NCBI RefSeq assembly: GCF_000622225.1
Contig: NZ_JHWD01000028.1
Coordinates: forward strand, 1 to 45,167
Direction of reading: 5' to 3'
Source of the DNA: Roseomonas mucosa ATCC BAA-692
GTDB lineage: Bacteria > Pseudomonadota > Alphaproteobacteria > Acetobacterales > Acetobacteraceae
DNA length: 45,167 bases
Shown here: piece by piece, positions 24,065 to 30,542 of the stretch
How positions within the stretch are numbered: position 1 is the stretch's first letter
Layout of the letters: each line of letters begins with the position of its first letter
Notes under the pieces: generated by a model
The model's input: only the letters and a program-made list of their open reading frames with translations
Told to the model about the DNA's origin: nothing
Database searches by the model: none
Position numbers and translations under genes: made by a program

Positions 24065-24254
24065 CCATCCGCCGCCGAACCTCGAAGGCATTCGCAGGAC
24101 GGGACGAAGAAAAGCCAGCCTCCTTCCCCTCTCCCGGCCGACACCGGGCCTCGCCGGCCCAGACCCGCAGGACGAACAAAGAAAAGATGCGGGGTGGGTC
24201 GTGTAATCAAGCGGTTTATCTCAAGTAAAACAGAATGATTTCCGAGTTTTATTG

Positions 24255-24282
24255 TTGAATATCAGCGTGGATCAGGTATTAT
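24255..24282 (+). promoter_or_regulatory. Sigma70-type promoter of the 227-aa gene
   Basis: TTGAAT (24255-24260), 16-nt spacer, TATTAT (24277-24282) in an AT-rich island of an otherwise very GC-rich region; the best promoter in the window. The -10 overlaps TTATCCAAA (24279-24287), one mismatch from a DnaA box (TTATCCACA). Confidence 0.6.
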
Positions 24283-24317
24283 CCAAATGCGGCCAACGAG
24301 GGCCGCAACAACAAGTC

Positions 24318-24351
24318 GCCCCCGCCGGTGGTACCAACACCAGACGGGGGC
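24318..24351 (+). promoter_or_regulatory. Leader hairpin of the 227-aa gene
   Basis: GCCCCCG (24318-24324) pairs with CGGGGGC (24345-24351); GGTG/CACC pair inside. It ends ~12 nt before the AGGATAAGG ribosome site and could affect translation. Confidence 0.4.
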
Positions 24352-24377
24352 TGACCCGAAACAGGATAAGGCTCATC

Positions 24378-25061
24378 ATGTCCCAGGCTTCCGGCAACAT
24401 CGCTCCCGCCACCACCGAGAACAAGGGCGCCGACGCCGCCCGCCCCACCAGGGCGCGCACCACTGCCAAGACTGGCAGGCCCGCCGCGGCGCAGCCGACG
24501 CAGGCTCCCGCTCGCCGCACCCAGGCCAACCGCCAGGGCATCACCCTCGCCGATGCGGGCCGTCTGGCCCCCACCCACGACATGATGAGCAAGGTCTATC
24601 GCGTCTTCGGCCTGGAGCCGGTGGACGTGGACGGCATCGCCACCGCGACCGAAACCAGCCTCATCCAGCAGTCCGAGGACCTGCGTTCCGCCCTCAGCGA
24701 CAAGGCCATGGAGATGCATTTCCAGCGCGTCGTCGGCGCCTATGTCGGCAGCGCCTTCGGGGCCGCGCAGTTCTTCGACAGCAAGCGCGCCACCGCCCGC
24801 GACATGGCCAGCAAGATGAACGACAACCGGGACGAGGACCGCGACGGGCCGAGCGGTTTCGAGAGCAAGGTTGAGCGCGCCCAGAGCTTCGCCGCCGATA
24901 TGGCCCGCCAGAGCTACGCCCTCCTTGCCGCAGCCGAGGGCGCCGTTCGCGCCTTCGAGGAAATCACCGGCAACGCCTGGAAGCCCTACGTCGCCAGCAC
25001 CCCCGAGAGCCAGGGTCTCGGACGCCAGGCCGCCCAGGCCCGCGCCTCCGCCTTCGACTGA
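24378..25061 (+). CDS. Hypothetical plasmid protein, 227 aa
   Basis: ATG 24378 with AGGATAAGG upstream, a promoter 96 nt away and a terminator-like hairpin right after the stop, so probably a single-gene transcript. Residues 1-55 are a low-complexity Ala/Thr/Arg tail with basic residues; the rest is helical (DMMSKVYRVFGLEPVDVDGI, DKAMEMHFQRVVGAYVGSAF, SFAADMARQSYALLAAAEGA). A disordered basic tail plus a helical core suggests a DNA- or nucleoid-associated protein, but no family is recognised. Confidence 0.75.
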   Translation: MSQASGNIAPATTENKGADAARPTRARTTAKTGRPAAAQPTQAPARRTQANRQGITLADAGRLAPTHDMMSKVYRVFGLEPVDVDGIATATETSLIQQSEDLRSALSDKAMEMHFQRVVGAYVGSAFGAAQFFDSKRATARDMASKMNDNRDEDRDGPSGFESKVERAQSFAADMARQSYALLAAAEGAVRAFEEITGNAWKPYVASTPESQGLGRQAAQARASAFD

Positions 25062-25068
25062 CACCACC

Positions 25069-25092
25069 GGGCGGGGGCTTCGGCCTCCGCCC
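25069..25092 (+). terminator. Terminator-like hairpin with TTCG loop
   Basis: GGGCGGGGGC, loop TTCG, GCCTCCGCCC (one mismatch), 8 nt after the stop at 25061, followed by TTCCCTCC. Confidence 0.65.
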
Positions 25093-25108
25093 TTCCCTCC
25101 GGCGGCGG

Positions 25109-25145
25109 CCAGGGGGGCGCCGCCCTCCGGGCTCTGCCCCCCTGG
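25109..25145. repeat. Inverted repeat CCAGGGGGGC/GCCCCCCTGG
   Basis: Perfect 10-nt arms (25109-25118, 25136-25145) around a 17-nt centre reading towards GGGCTCTGCCCCCCTGGACC, a phrase I recall as frequent in intergenic regions of Acetobacteraceae genomes (recollection, not verified). Confidence 0.6.
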
Positions 25146-25269
25146 ACCCCCCGCAGCCTCATCCCTTGCCGCTCACCCTTGCCGCGCCGCCGGTTTGCGG
25201 TCGGCGCTTCGCGCCGGAGCTTTCTCGCCGCGGCGCCTTCGGCGCCACTCCTTGGCCCTGGCTGAAACC

Positions 25270-25357
25270 GTGTCCGGGCCATGCCCCCTCCGGCATGTCA
25301 GGGCCGCCGCGTTCGCAACGCCGCTTCGCGACGCCGCGCCCGCCGCAGCCCGGACAC
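25270..25357. repeat. Inverted repeat GTGTCCGGGC/GCCCGGACAC
   Basis: Perfect 10-nt arms (25270-25279, 25348-25357) enclosing further GC hairpins (CATGCC/GGCATG). Fills most of the 332-nt gene-free stretch 25062-25393 together with the 25109 element. Confidence 0.6.
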
Positions 25358-25393
25358 GCCAGGGCGCATGGCATCCCACCGTTCCCGCGCGCC

Positions 25394-25780
25394 TCACTCC
25401 CCCGGCAGCAGCTGCCACGCCAACGGTACGTTGCCGTCCTCGTCCACCGTCCCCCCGCGCCGCGCCGCGCACACCTGCCGCGCCCGCCCCTGCTCCCCGA
25501 CCACCGCGCCTTCCGAGTAGCTCTGCCCGGCGAACACGCACCCCGCCGCCGTCCGCCGCGTCGTCGCCCGCTCCGACCCGAACACGCTCCCCCCACCCCA
25601 GGCCCCCGTCTGGCTCTGGGCCGCACCGAACGGTCCCGCCACCGGCCCGTTGCCGAACAGCCCTCCCCCATTGCCCGGCGTGGTCACCACCGCCCCCGGC
25701 GCATAGCCCGGCGGCAGCAGCGTCTGCGCCATCCCCGCACCCGGCACCAGCAGCACCGCCAGCATCAGCATTCGCGTCAC
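25394..25780 (-). CDS. Small exported protein, 128 aa
   Basis: GTG 25780 is preceded by GGAGGCCTCGAC, a strong ribosome site; the longer frame upstream is Arg-rich. Signal peptide MTRMLMLAVLLVPGAGMAQT with a likely cut after AQ or MA. The mature protein is Gly/Pro-rich (PGYAPGAVVTTPG, NGGGLFGNGPVAG) and ends with a domain AGCVFAGQSYSEGAVVGEQG that resembles small periplasmic proteins with a Cys pair. It lies at the end of the leftward transfer cluster and may be envelope-linked. Confidence 0.65.
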   Translation of the reverse strand: MTRMLMLAVLLVPGAGMAQTLLPPGYAPGAVVTTPGNGGGLFGNGPVAGPFGAAQSQTGAWGGGSVFGSERATTRRTAAGCVFAGQSYSEGAVVGEQGRARQVCAARRGGTVDEDGNVPLAWQLLPGE

Positions 25781-25988
25781 GTCGAGGCCTCCTCCGATCC
25801 GCGGCGCCTTCCCCGCGCCGCCGCCGACACCCTCGCGCCGCCTCTTGCGAACGGCATCCCTCGCGTCGCTCGACACCGCGCGCGCCGTTCGCATCGCTCC
25901 CTGTCAGGCTTCACAGATGCCCGACACCCTGCCAGACTTCCTTGTCCCCACCGCAAGACTTGCCGAGCGCGTTGCGGAATCCGGAACC

Positions 25989-26007
25989 TGTGTTCAACGC
26001 GAACACA
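25989..26007 (+). promoter_or_regulatory. Operator-like palindrome TGTGTTC-AACGC-GAACACA
   Basis: A perfect 7-bp inverted repeat with a 5-nt spacer, centred ~30 nt before the small HTH gene at 26028. This shape and position fits an autoregulator site for that protein. Confidence 0.6.
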
Positions 26008-26027
26008 CCGCCGCCGCACCCACCACC

Positions 26028-26249
26028 ATGTCCGGCACTCGCCTCGGCCGCTGCCTCATCGTCATCGGCTGGGCCGAGCGTGAGCTCGCCCGCCGCACCG
26101 GCCGACACCAGACCCAGATCCGCCGCTGGCTCGGGGGTGCCTCTCCCGTCCCACCGGACGTCGCTGCCTGGATCGAGGACCTGGCTGCCTTCGTCGCGGC
26201 CCATCCCGGGCCGCGCCTGGCCGGCCTCAGCCGCCTCGCCGACCGCTGA
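26028..26249 (+). CDS. Small helix-turn-helix (XRE-like) DNA-binding protein, 73 aa
   Basis: ATG 26028 is chosen; an in-frame ATG at 25917 would extend it through the operator. Residues LGRCLIVIGWAERELARRTG then HQTQIRRWLGGASPVPPDVA form an XRE-type HTH with a Trp in the recognition end, followed by the tail WIEDLAAFVAAHPGP. A perfect palindrome lies just upstream, consistent with self-regulation. It probably controls nearby plasmid genes. Its end overlaps the convergent small membrane gene by 23 nt. Confidence 0.75.
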   Translation: MSGTRLGRCLIVIGWAERELARRTGRHQTQIRRWLGGASPVPPDVAAWIEDLAAFVAAHPGPRLAGLSRLADR

Positions 26250-26415
26250 ACGCCAGGATCAGCACCACGAACCCGATCGCGCCACACCAGCCGATCTGTG
26301 CCACCTCGCGCGCCTGCGGCCCGCTCGCCAGTAGCGCGCCCAGCACGCAGAACCCCGCTCCGGCGGCGAACCACGCTACCCCCGGCGGCAGCGTCCGCCG
26401 CATCCTGTCCAGCAT
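26227..26415 (-). CDS. Small two-helix membrane protein, 62 aa
   Basis: ATG 26415 with GGGAGAACCGGG upstream. Two hydrophobic segments (VAWFAAGAGFCVLGALLA and IGWCGAIGFVVLILAF) separated by a short polar loop; ends SGRRGG. The size and two-helix topology resemble pilin-like or small transfer membrane proteins, but there is no signal peptide and no convincing match. Located between the HTH gene and the exported-protein genes of the leftward cluster. Confidence 0.55.
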   Translation of the reverse strand: MLDRMRRTLPPGVAWFAAGAGFCVLGALLASGPQAREVAQIGWCGAIGFVVLILAFSGRRGG

Positions 26416-26545
26416 CCCGGTTCTCCCGATCCGCGCGCCCCGAGCGTCGCACCGGCCAGTATGCTATCGGACCCCGAGGGAAGTCCCGTGCCTCGCCGCC
26501 TCGGGGCCGCCCCCCGCCAGACGGCGGGAGGCGGCCCGCCTGTGA

Positions 26546-26965
26546 TCACCCGGCAGGGCGCGTGTAGTCGAAGCCTGGCCGCCCGTTGCTCATCATCGCT
26601 GGCGTGCAGTGCGCGTTCGGATTGTTCGCGCTCCGCCAGGGCTTCACCTTATCAGCTTCCAACCATCCGGGCTGCCCGTTCATGTGCAGGACCTGGATGA
26701 AGTTGCCTTCCTGCCTTCTCGGTGTCGCCACAATCACCGTCTCGGACGCGACGCCGATCTGTTTCGCGGTCGGCGATGGCTGATCCCGGATTGGCGGCAG
26801 ATTCTCGAACACCAGCATCTGCTCGTTGGTCAGGTTGAGCATCATGCAGGAATAGCCCTGGATATGGCCGGTCACATGCAGGGAGCGTGGCCCCTGTTGT
26901 GCCGACGCCACGGCGCATAATCCAAGAAGGGCTGCTCCGATCAGCGGAGCGAGTGCAAACTTCAT
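26546..26965 (-). CDS. Exported protein with an SH3-like domain, 139 aa
   Basis: Signal peptide MKFALAPLIGAALLGLCAVASAQ, cleavage after ASA. The mature part contains SETVIVATPRRQEGNFIQVL and NGQPGWLEADKVKPW, a bacterial SH3-like strand pattern that often binds cell wall. It lies 12 nt downstream of the lytic transglycosylase gene on the same strand, so a common operon and wall-related role in transfer are likely (inference). Confidence 0.75.
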   Translation of the reverse strand: MKFALAPLIGAALLGLCAVASAQQGPRSLHVTGHIQGYSCMMLNLTNEQMLVFENLPPIRDQPSPTAKQIGVASETVIVATPRRQEGNFIQVLHMNGQPGWLEADKVKPWRSANNPNAHCTPAMMSNGRPGFDYTRPAG

Positions 26966-26977
26966 GTCTCAAACTCC

Positions 26978-27817
26978 TCAGATGCCGATCAGGACTGACT
27001 GATAGGCGGCATCGCCCATCTTGGCCGCCACCGAAGCGCGCCATTGCCCGACGGTCGTCGTGGAGGTGATGCCGTTGCTCGAAAGTTGTGAAGCGCTGTA
27101 GCTGCTTAGCACGTTGCTCATGAGATCGGAGCTGTCGGCCTGTGCAAGCTTCACCGTATACGCCGTTCCGAAATTGTACCCGCCCCGCACGTCCAGCACC
27201 GTGGGATTGCTGATCCCGGCCGCCTGCAGCTTTTCGGCATAGGAACGGAGAAGGGCCGCCGCCGAGATCGCTTGGTTCGCCGGGTCCATCGAACCGTCCA
27301 CTCCGCGCTCGACCGTACCGGCCAGGCTCGCGTTGTAGCTCACCGCCTGTGTCAGGCCGCTCTCGAACGTGCTGTCCAGCATCTGGAACGCTCCCCGGAT
27401 GCTGCTCCCCGAACTGGCCGACACGTTCTGGCAACCGCTCTCCACGAGGCATGTCGCCGCCAATGCCGAGGGGTTCACCCCCAGCGACGTCGCCGCCTCG
27501 CTCGCCGCCGTCCCCCAGGAGCGCGACGTCATCACGTCCAGCGCCGTGCTGCTGCCCGCCGCCGTCGCATCGCCACTCCCCGATCCCCCGTCGCTCGATC
27601 CGCTCCCCGTCGTCGACGCTGTCCCCTGGCTTGGCGTGATGCTGAACGAACCCAGCCCGATCTCCAGCACCCGTGGAATCACCTGCTCCGGCACCCCGTT
27701 CATCGTCACGGTGCCCGATTGCGCCAGCGCCACCCCCGCCGGCCCGGTGATCACCAAGGCCACCCCCAGCATCATCCCGGGGCTGTCCAGGCCCCCTCCG
27801 CCTCGATATCGCTTCAT
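26978..27817 (-). CDS. Lytic transglycosylase-like protein (VirB1/TrbN type)
   Basis: 279 aa from ATG 27817, which has GGAGG 8 nt upstream; the 27847 start lacks a site. A signal peptide or membrane segment at residues ~15-35 (MMLGVALVITGPAGVALAQ), a Ser/Gly linker, then a lysozyme-like core with LAATCLVESGCQNVSASSG (catalytic Glu in VES), GAFQMLDSTFE and ALLRSYAEKLQAAG. Such enzymes open peptidoglycan for type IV secretion channels. It follows the TraM/TraL/TraK-like genes in the same direction. Confidence 0.8.
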   Translation of the reverse strand: MKRYRGGGGLDSPGMMLGVALVITGPAGVALAQSGTVTMNGVPEQVIPRVLEIGLGSFSITPSQGTASTTGSGSSDGGSGSGDATAAGSSTALDVMTSRSWGTAASEAATSLGVNPSALAATCLVESGCQNVSASSGSSIRGAFQMLDSTFESGLTQAVSYNASLAGTVERGVDGSMDPANQAISAAALLRSYAEKLQAAGISNPTVLDVRGGYNFGTAYTVKLAQADSSDLMSNVLSSYSASQLSSNGITSTTTVGQWRASVAAKMGDAAYQSVLIGI

Positions 27818-27901
27818 CGCCGTCGCCTCCTTCGCGACGGCGACCATCCTTCCAGACCCCCGTGCGAATGACGGTCCGTCCGGTCGCGACGATGGTTTCC
27901 C

Positions 27902-28567
27902 TCAGCGCGTCGGCGCCGCCGGCCGGGCTGGCGTGGGCGGCAGCCCACGCGTCAGGTGCCCCTCCATCCTGCACCACATCTCCCCGTTCTGCGCCGTCAC
28001 CATCCGCTCCTGGCACCGCTGCACCGTGACCCCAAGCGCCGCAGAGTCCTGCCAGAACGAGATCAGGTAGCCCGCCAGGAACACCCCCACGAACGCCAGC
28101 GCCCCGCGCGTGTAGAACCCCGCCCGACGCCGCCGGTCGTAGGCCACCTCCTTGATGACCAGGCTCCCCCGCAGGGAATCCACGATCCCCGGCGCGACCT
28201 CCTGGACCATCCGCTCGATGACCCGCTTCCGCTCCACGTCGTTGGCCACCGCCGCGGCCTGTGCCTGCGCCGTCGTCGCGTTGGCCAGCCGGGTCGCCTC
28301 CCGCAGGCGTTCGAGTTCCTCCCGGCTCTGCACCTGCGCGGCCGCCACCACGCCACGCAGATCCTCTCCCATCCCCACGGCCATGCTGGCGAACGCCCGC
28401 TGCGTCCCCGCCATGGCAGCCACGAAGGCCGCCTCCGGGTGCCCGGGAATCACGTCGAGCGCATCGAGCGCTCGCATGAGCTCGCGTTGCGCGTCCTCCA
28501 GGTCCTCCCGCGCCCGTTGGCCGCGCTCGACCAGCCCCGAGACCGTCGATGTCTGCATCCCGTCCAT
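27902..28567 (-). CDS. TraM-like coiled-coil protein with C-terminal membrane segment
   Basis: 221 aa. ATG 28567 overlaps the stop of the ATPase gene (TGATG), so translation is coupled. Long heptad-rich helices (QRAREDLEDAQRELMRALDA, SREELERLREATRLANATTA) precede a hydrophobic segment (ALAFVGVFLAGYLISFW) near the C-terminus and two Cys in QRCQERM and WCRM. In RP4 the order traK-traL-traM leads away from oriT; position and topology suggest TraM, but sequence identity cannot be judged here. Confidence 0.55.
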   Translation of the reverse strand: MDGMQTSTVSGLVERGQRAREDLEDAQRELMRALDALDVIPGHPEAAFVAAMAGTQRAFASMAVGMGEDLRGVVAAAQVQSREELERLREATRLANATTAQAQAAAVANDVERKRVIERMVQEVAPGIVDSLRGSLVIKEVAYDRRRRAGFYTRGALAFVGVFLAGYLISFWQDSAALGVTVQRCQERMVTAQNGEMWCRMEGHLTRGLPPTPARPAAPTR

Positions 28568-29385
28568 CACTCGGCCGCCTCCGCGGGCGCCGGCGTCGCC
28601 ACGGGAAGCCTCGGCAGCCAATCCGGATTGATCTCGCCGAAGAACGCCGGCATCGCCTTCTGCCACCAGGTCGCCACCCGCGAGCGGTCGAAGATCGAGG
28701 TCGGCGGGAACCCGGCCACCTGCTTCCCGTTCGCCGCGTCCGAGAAGCTCAGCCCCCGATCCGTCACCTGCGCCATGCAGCTGAGCGCCGGCATCATCAC
28801 GACCTCGGCACCCTTCTTCATGGCGGCCTTGAAGGTCTCGTGCTCGTAGATCTTGCCGAAAGCGAACTCGGCGTTCCGGCCGGACTTCAGCAGCCCCCGG
28901 TTCAGCACCAGCAGCGTCGCCTCGGGGCTGAACATTCCCTCGCCGGCACAGTTGTTCAGGTAGTCCAGGTCCGCGAACTCGGACCCGAGCAGGTGGACCG
29001 CCACCGGCCGGATGCCTGCCGCCTCCAGCTGCTCGACCAGTTGCGTCTCCTCCGCCAGCTGCGTCAGCGCCGTCTCACCGCCGCCGACGTCCAGGATCGC
29101 GTCGTAACGCTGCTCGATCTGCTCCATCATCCGGCCCTCGATCCAGGCCATCGTGTCCTCGGCACCGCCCTGCGGGGCCGACACGGCCTCCCCGTCGAAC
29201 CGGTTGAGCGTGTGCGTGCTGTTCGCCTGGTCGGCGTTCCACAACCGCAGGTCCGCCCCTCGTTCCTTGAAATACTGGCCGACCGCATTGAGAAAGGTGG
29301 TCTTGCCCACCCGCTGCCGGCCGATCGCGATCAGCAGCACGGGCTTGCGCCCGTCCTGCGGGGTCTGGTTCCGGGTTTTGCTCAT
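28567..29385 (-). CDS. traL: ParA/TraL-like P-loop ATPase
   Basis: 272 aa. Deviant Walker A GRQRVGKTT (residues 22-30) near the N-terminus after LLIAI, an Asp-rich LRLWNADQANSTH strand, then YDAILDVGGGETALTQLAEE (Walker B-type Asp). This is the compact ParA/MinD-like layout of TraL proteins, which assist DNA transfer in RP4-type systems. Stop overlaps the next gene; one nucleotide separates it from the TraK-like gene. The first codon region (MSKTRNQTPQDGRKP) looks disordered. Confidence 0.65.
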   Translation of the reverse strand: MSKTRNQTPQDGRKPVLLIAIGRQRVGKTTFLNAVGQYFKERGADLRLWNADQANSTHTLNRFDGEAVSAPQGGAEDTMAWIEGRMMEQIEQRYDAILDVGGGETALTQLAEETQLVEQLEAAGIRPVAVHLLGSEFADLDYLNNCAGEGMFSPEATLLVLNRGLLKSGRNAEFAFGKIYEHETFKAAMKKGAEVVMMPALSCMAQVTDRGLSFSDAANGKQVAGFPPTSIFDRSRVATWWQKAMPAFFGEINPDWLPRLPVATPAPAEAAE

Positions 29386-29386
29386 C

Positions 29387-29905
29387 CTACTGGCTCCTGC
29401 CGATCCTGAGCGCCCGGTCCGAATGCCGGAGCCGTGCCCTCAACTTGTCCATCTTCGCCTGCACCTCGGGCGGAAGGTCCGCGTCCGCCGGCGCCGGCGT
29501 GGATGAGGTGCCACCGTCCGACGCGAACGGCGGATGCGATTTTGGCGGGATGGGGGGATCGGGTCGCCGCTCGACCCCCGGGGGCGGTTGGGTGGTCTTC
29601 GGCGAGCGGTTTGCCTTCCGACCTTTTGCTTTGAGCGGCCTGTCTGCGGCACGGCGGTCAGCCTCTAGGCATACACGGCCCCACAATTGGATCAGGGATG
29701 GCACGCTGAGCTTCTGGCCATGCTTGCCGACGACGCCGGCCGCATGAAGCTTCTCCTGGATGGTCTCCCATCCAGGCCGGTCCTGGCGGAGCACCTGGGC
29801 GAACTCGACATGCCGATCCAGCAGCCATTTGAAGGCTTCCGAGTGCCCTGGGGGCGGCTTCTCTCGGGATGCTCGTCGGATGGCTTTAAGCGTTGGGTCC
29901 TTCAT
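29387..29905 (-). CDS. traK: TraK-like oriT-binding protein
   Basis: 172 aa. The N-terminal half (FKWLLDRHVEFAQVLRQDRP, GWETIQEKLHAAG, SVPSLIQLWGRVCLE) is a small HTH-like DNA-binding unit in the pattern of TraK family proteins; the C-terminal half is a basic/Pro-rich linker with an acidic helical end. First gene of the leftward operon, starting at the edge of the candidate oriT. TraK of RP4 binds oriT and aids relaxosome formation. The assignment rests mainly on gene order. Confidence 0.55.
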   Translation of the reverse strand: MKDPTLKAIRRASREKPPPGHSEAFKWLLDRHVEFAQVLRQDRPGWETIQEKLHAAGVVGKHGQKLSVPSLIQLWGRVCLEADRRAADRPLKAKGRKANRSPKTTQPPPGVERRPDPPIPPKSHPPFASDGGTSSTPAPADADLPPEVQAKMDKLRARLRHSDRALRIGRSQ

Positions 29906-30227
29906 TAGACAGACCGCCCCAAGAGACTGAGGCGTGACCGCACCGCGGCCGAAGCCTGCATGCCTCGCTCACGTCCGGTGCGTGTGGCCCTCACGTCAGC
30001 TTCACGTCCAGCTTCGATGGAACTCATTTCGGCGTTACGCCGGGACCATGTGGCGCTCACGCGGCGTGAAGGTGCCGCCAATGTCCGGTTAACGTGGAAA
30101 GTCAGAGTCCATACACCAATGCACCGATGGTGCGCGGGCCTGCGGCCCAATCCTCGCTCCGACACGTCGATACCTCCATTCGCAAGCCTCCCTGGCAGTC
30201 TCCCTCCCCACCAGAAGGAGGTCCGCC
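29906..30227. other. oriT: Candidate origin of transfer (oriT)
   Basis: Gene-free 322 nt between the divergent TraK-like gene and the relaxase operon. TCACGTC occurs at 29969, 29991 and 30002 (spacings 22 and 11 nt, whole helical turns). Nearby are the palindromes CGGCG-TTA-CGCCG (30030-30042) and TCACGC-G-GCGTGA (30058-30070). The last part holds AAGGAGG for the gene at 30228. No nic site can be named by eye. Confidence 0.6.
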
Positions 30228-30542
30228 ATGGACGAGCCACCCAACACCAATCCCTTGCGAACGGCCGGATCGGCGGAAGTCCTCCGCCGCCTCGATCACC
30301 AGGACACCGTCCTGCGCCTCCTCGGCGAGCAGCTGGCGGCCATCATCAAGCTGCTCACGCCGGCTCCCCAGGAGGGGCCCACCACCACCGAGATGCTCCA
30401 AGCCATCGTCGCCCTGCTCGGCGAGCACACGCCCCTGCTGCGCGATCTCGAGGGCCACGCCCTCAACCTCACGCGGGAGCTGCCCCGCCTGGTCGCCCAC
30501 GAGGTCGTCCTGGCCCAGCGCTTCGGGGAGCGCCAGCCATGA
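30228..30542 (+). CDS. Small accessory protein before the relaxase (TraJ position), 104 aa
   Basis: ATG 30228 has a perfect AAGGAGG site. Helical and soluble (SAEVLRRLDHQDTVLRLLGE, QLAAIIKLLTPAP, TPLLRDLEGHALNLTRELPR). It ends with ATGA overlap to the relaxase start, so the two are translationally coupled. In RP4-like oriT regions this position is occupied by the relaxosome protein TraJ, but this sequence lacks an obvious ribbon-helix-helix and cannot be assigned. Confidence 0.7.
   Translation: MDEPPNTNPLRTAGSAEVLRRLDHQDTVLRLLGEQLAAIIKLLTPAPQEGPTTTEMLQAIVALLGEHTPLLRDLEGHALNLTRELPRLVAHEVVLAQRFGERQP

Larger units (their letters stand above)
23622..24377. other. 756-nt gene-free structured region
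   Basis: No supported gene. Contains a perfect 9-bp hairpin (23886-23907), an inverted CGTCAAAGG/CCTTTGACG pair (23969-23977/24056-24064), an AT-rich patch (~24195-24290) and the promoter and leader of the gene at 24378. It could hold a small RNA or origin; nothing proves either. Confidence 0.65.

Noticed and set aside
23837-24210. Small minus-strand frames in the 756-nt gap
   Set aside because: Composition is Arg/Ser/Gly-rich with no start sites and no protein-like pattern; better explained as structured non-coding DNA.
25989-26007. LexA box at the GTTC...GAAC palindrome
   Set aside because: The alphaproteobacterial LexA site is a direct GTTC-N7-GTTC repeat; this is an inverted repeat and fits the adjacent HTH protein better.
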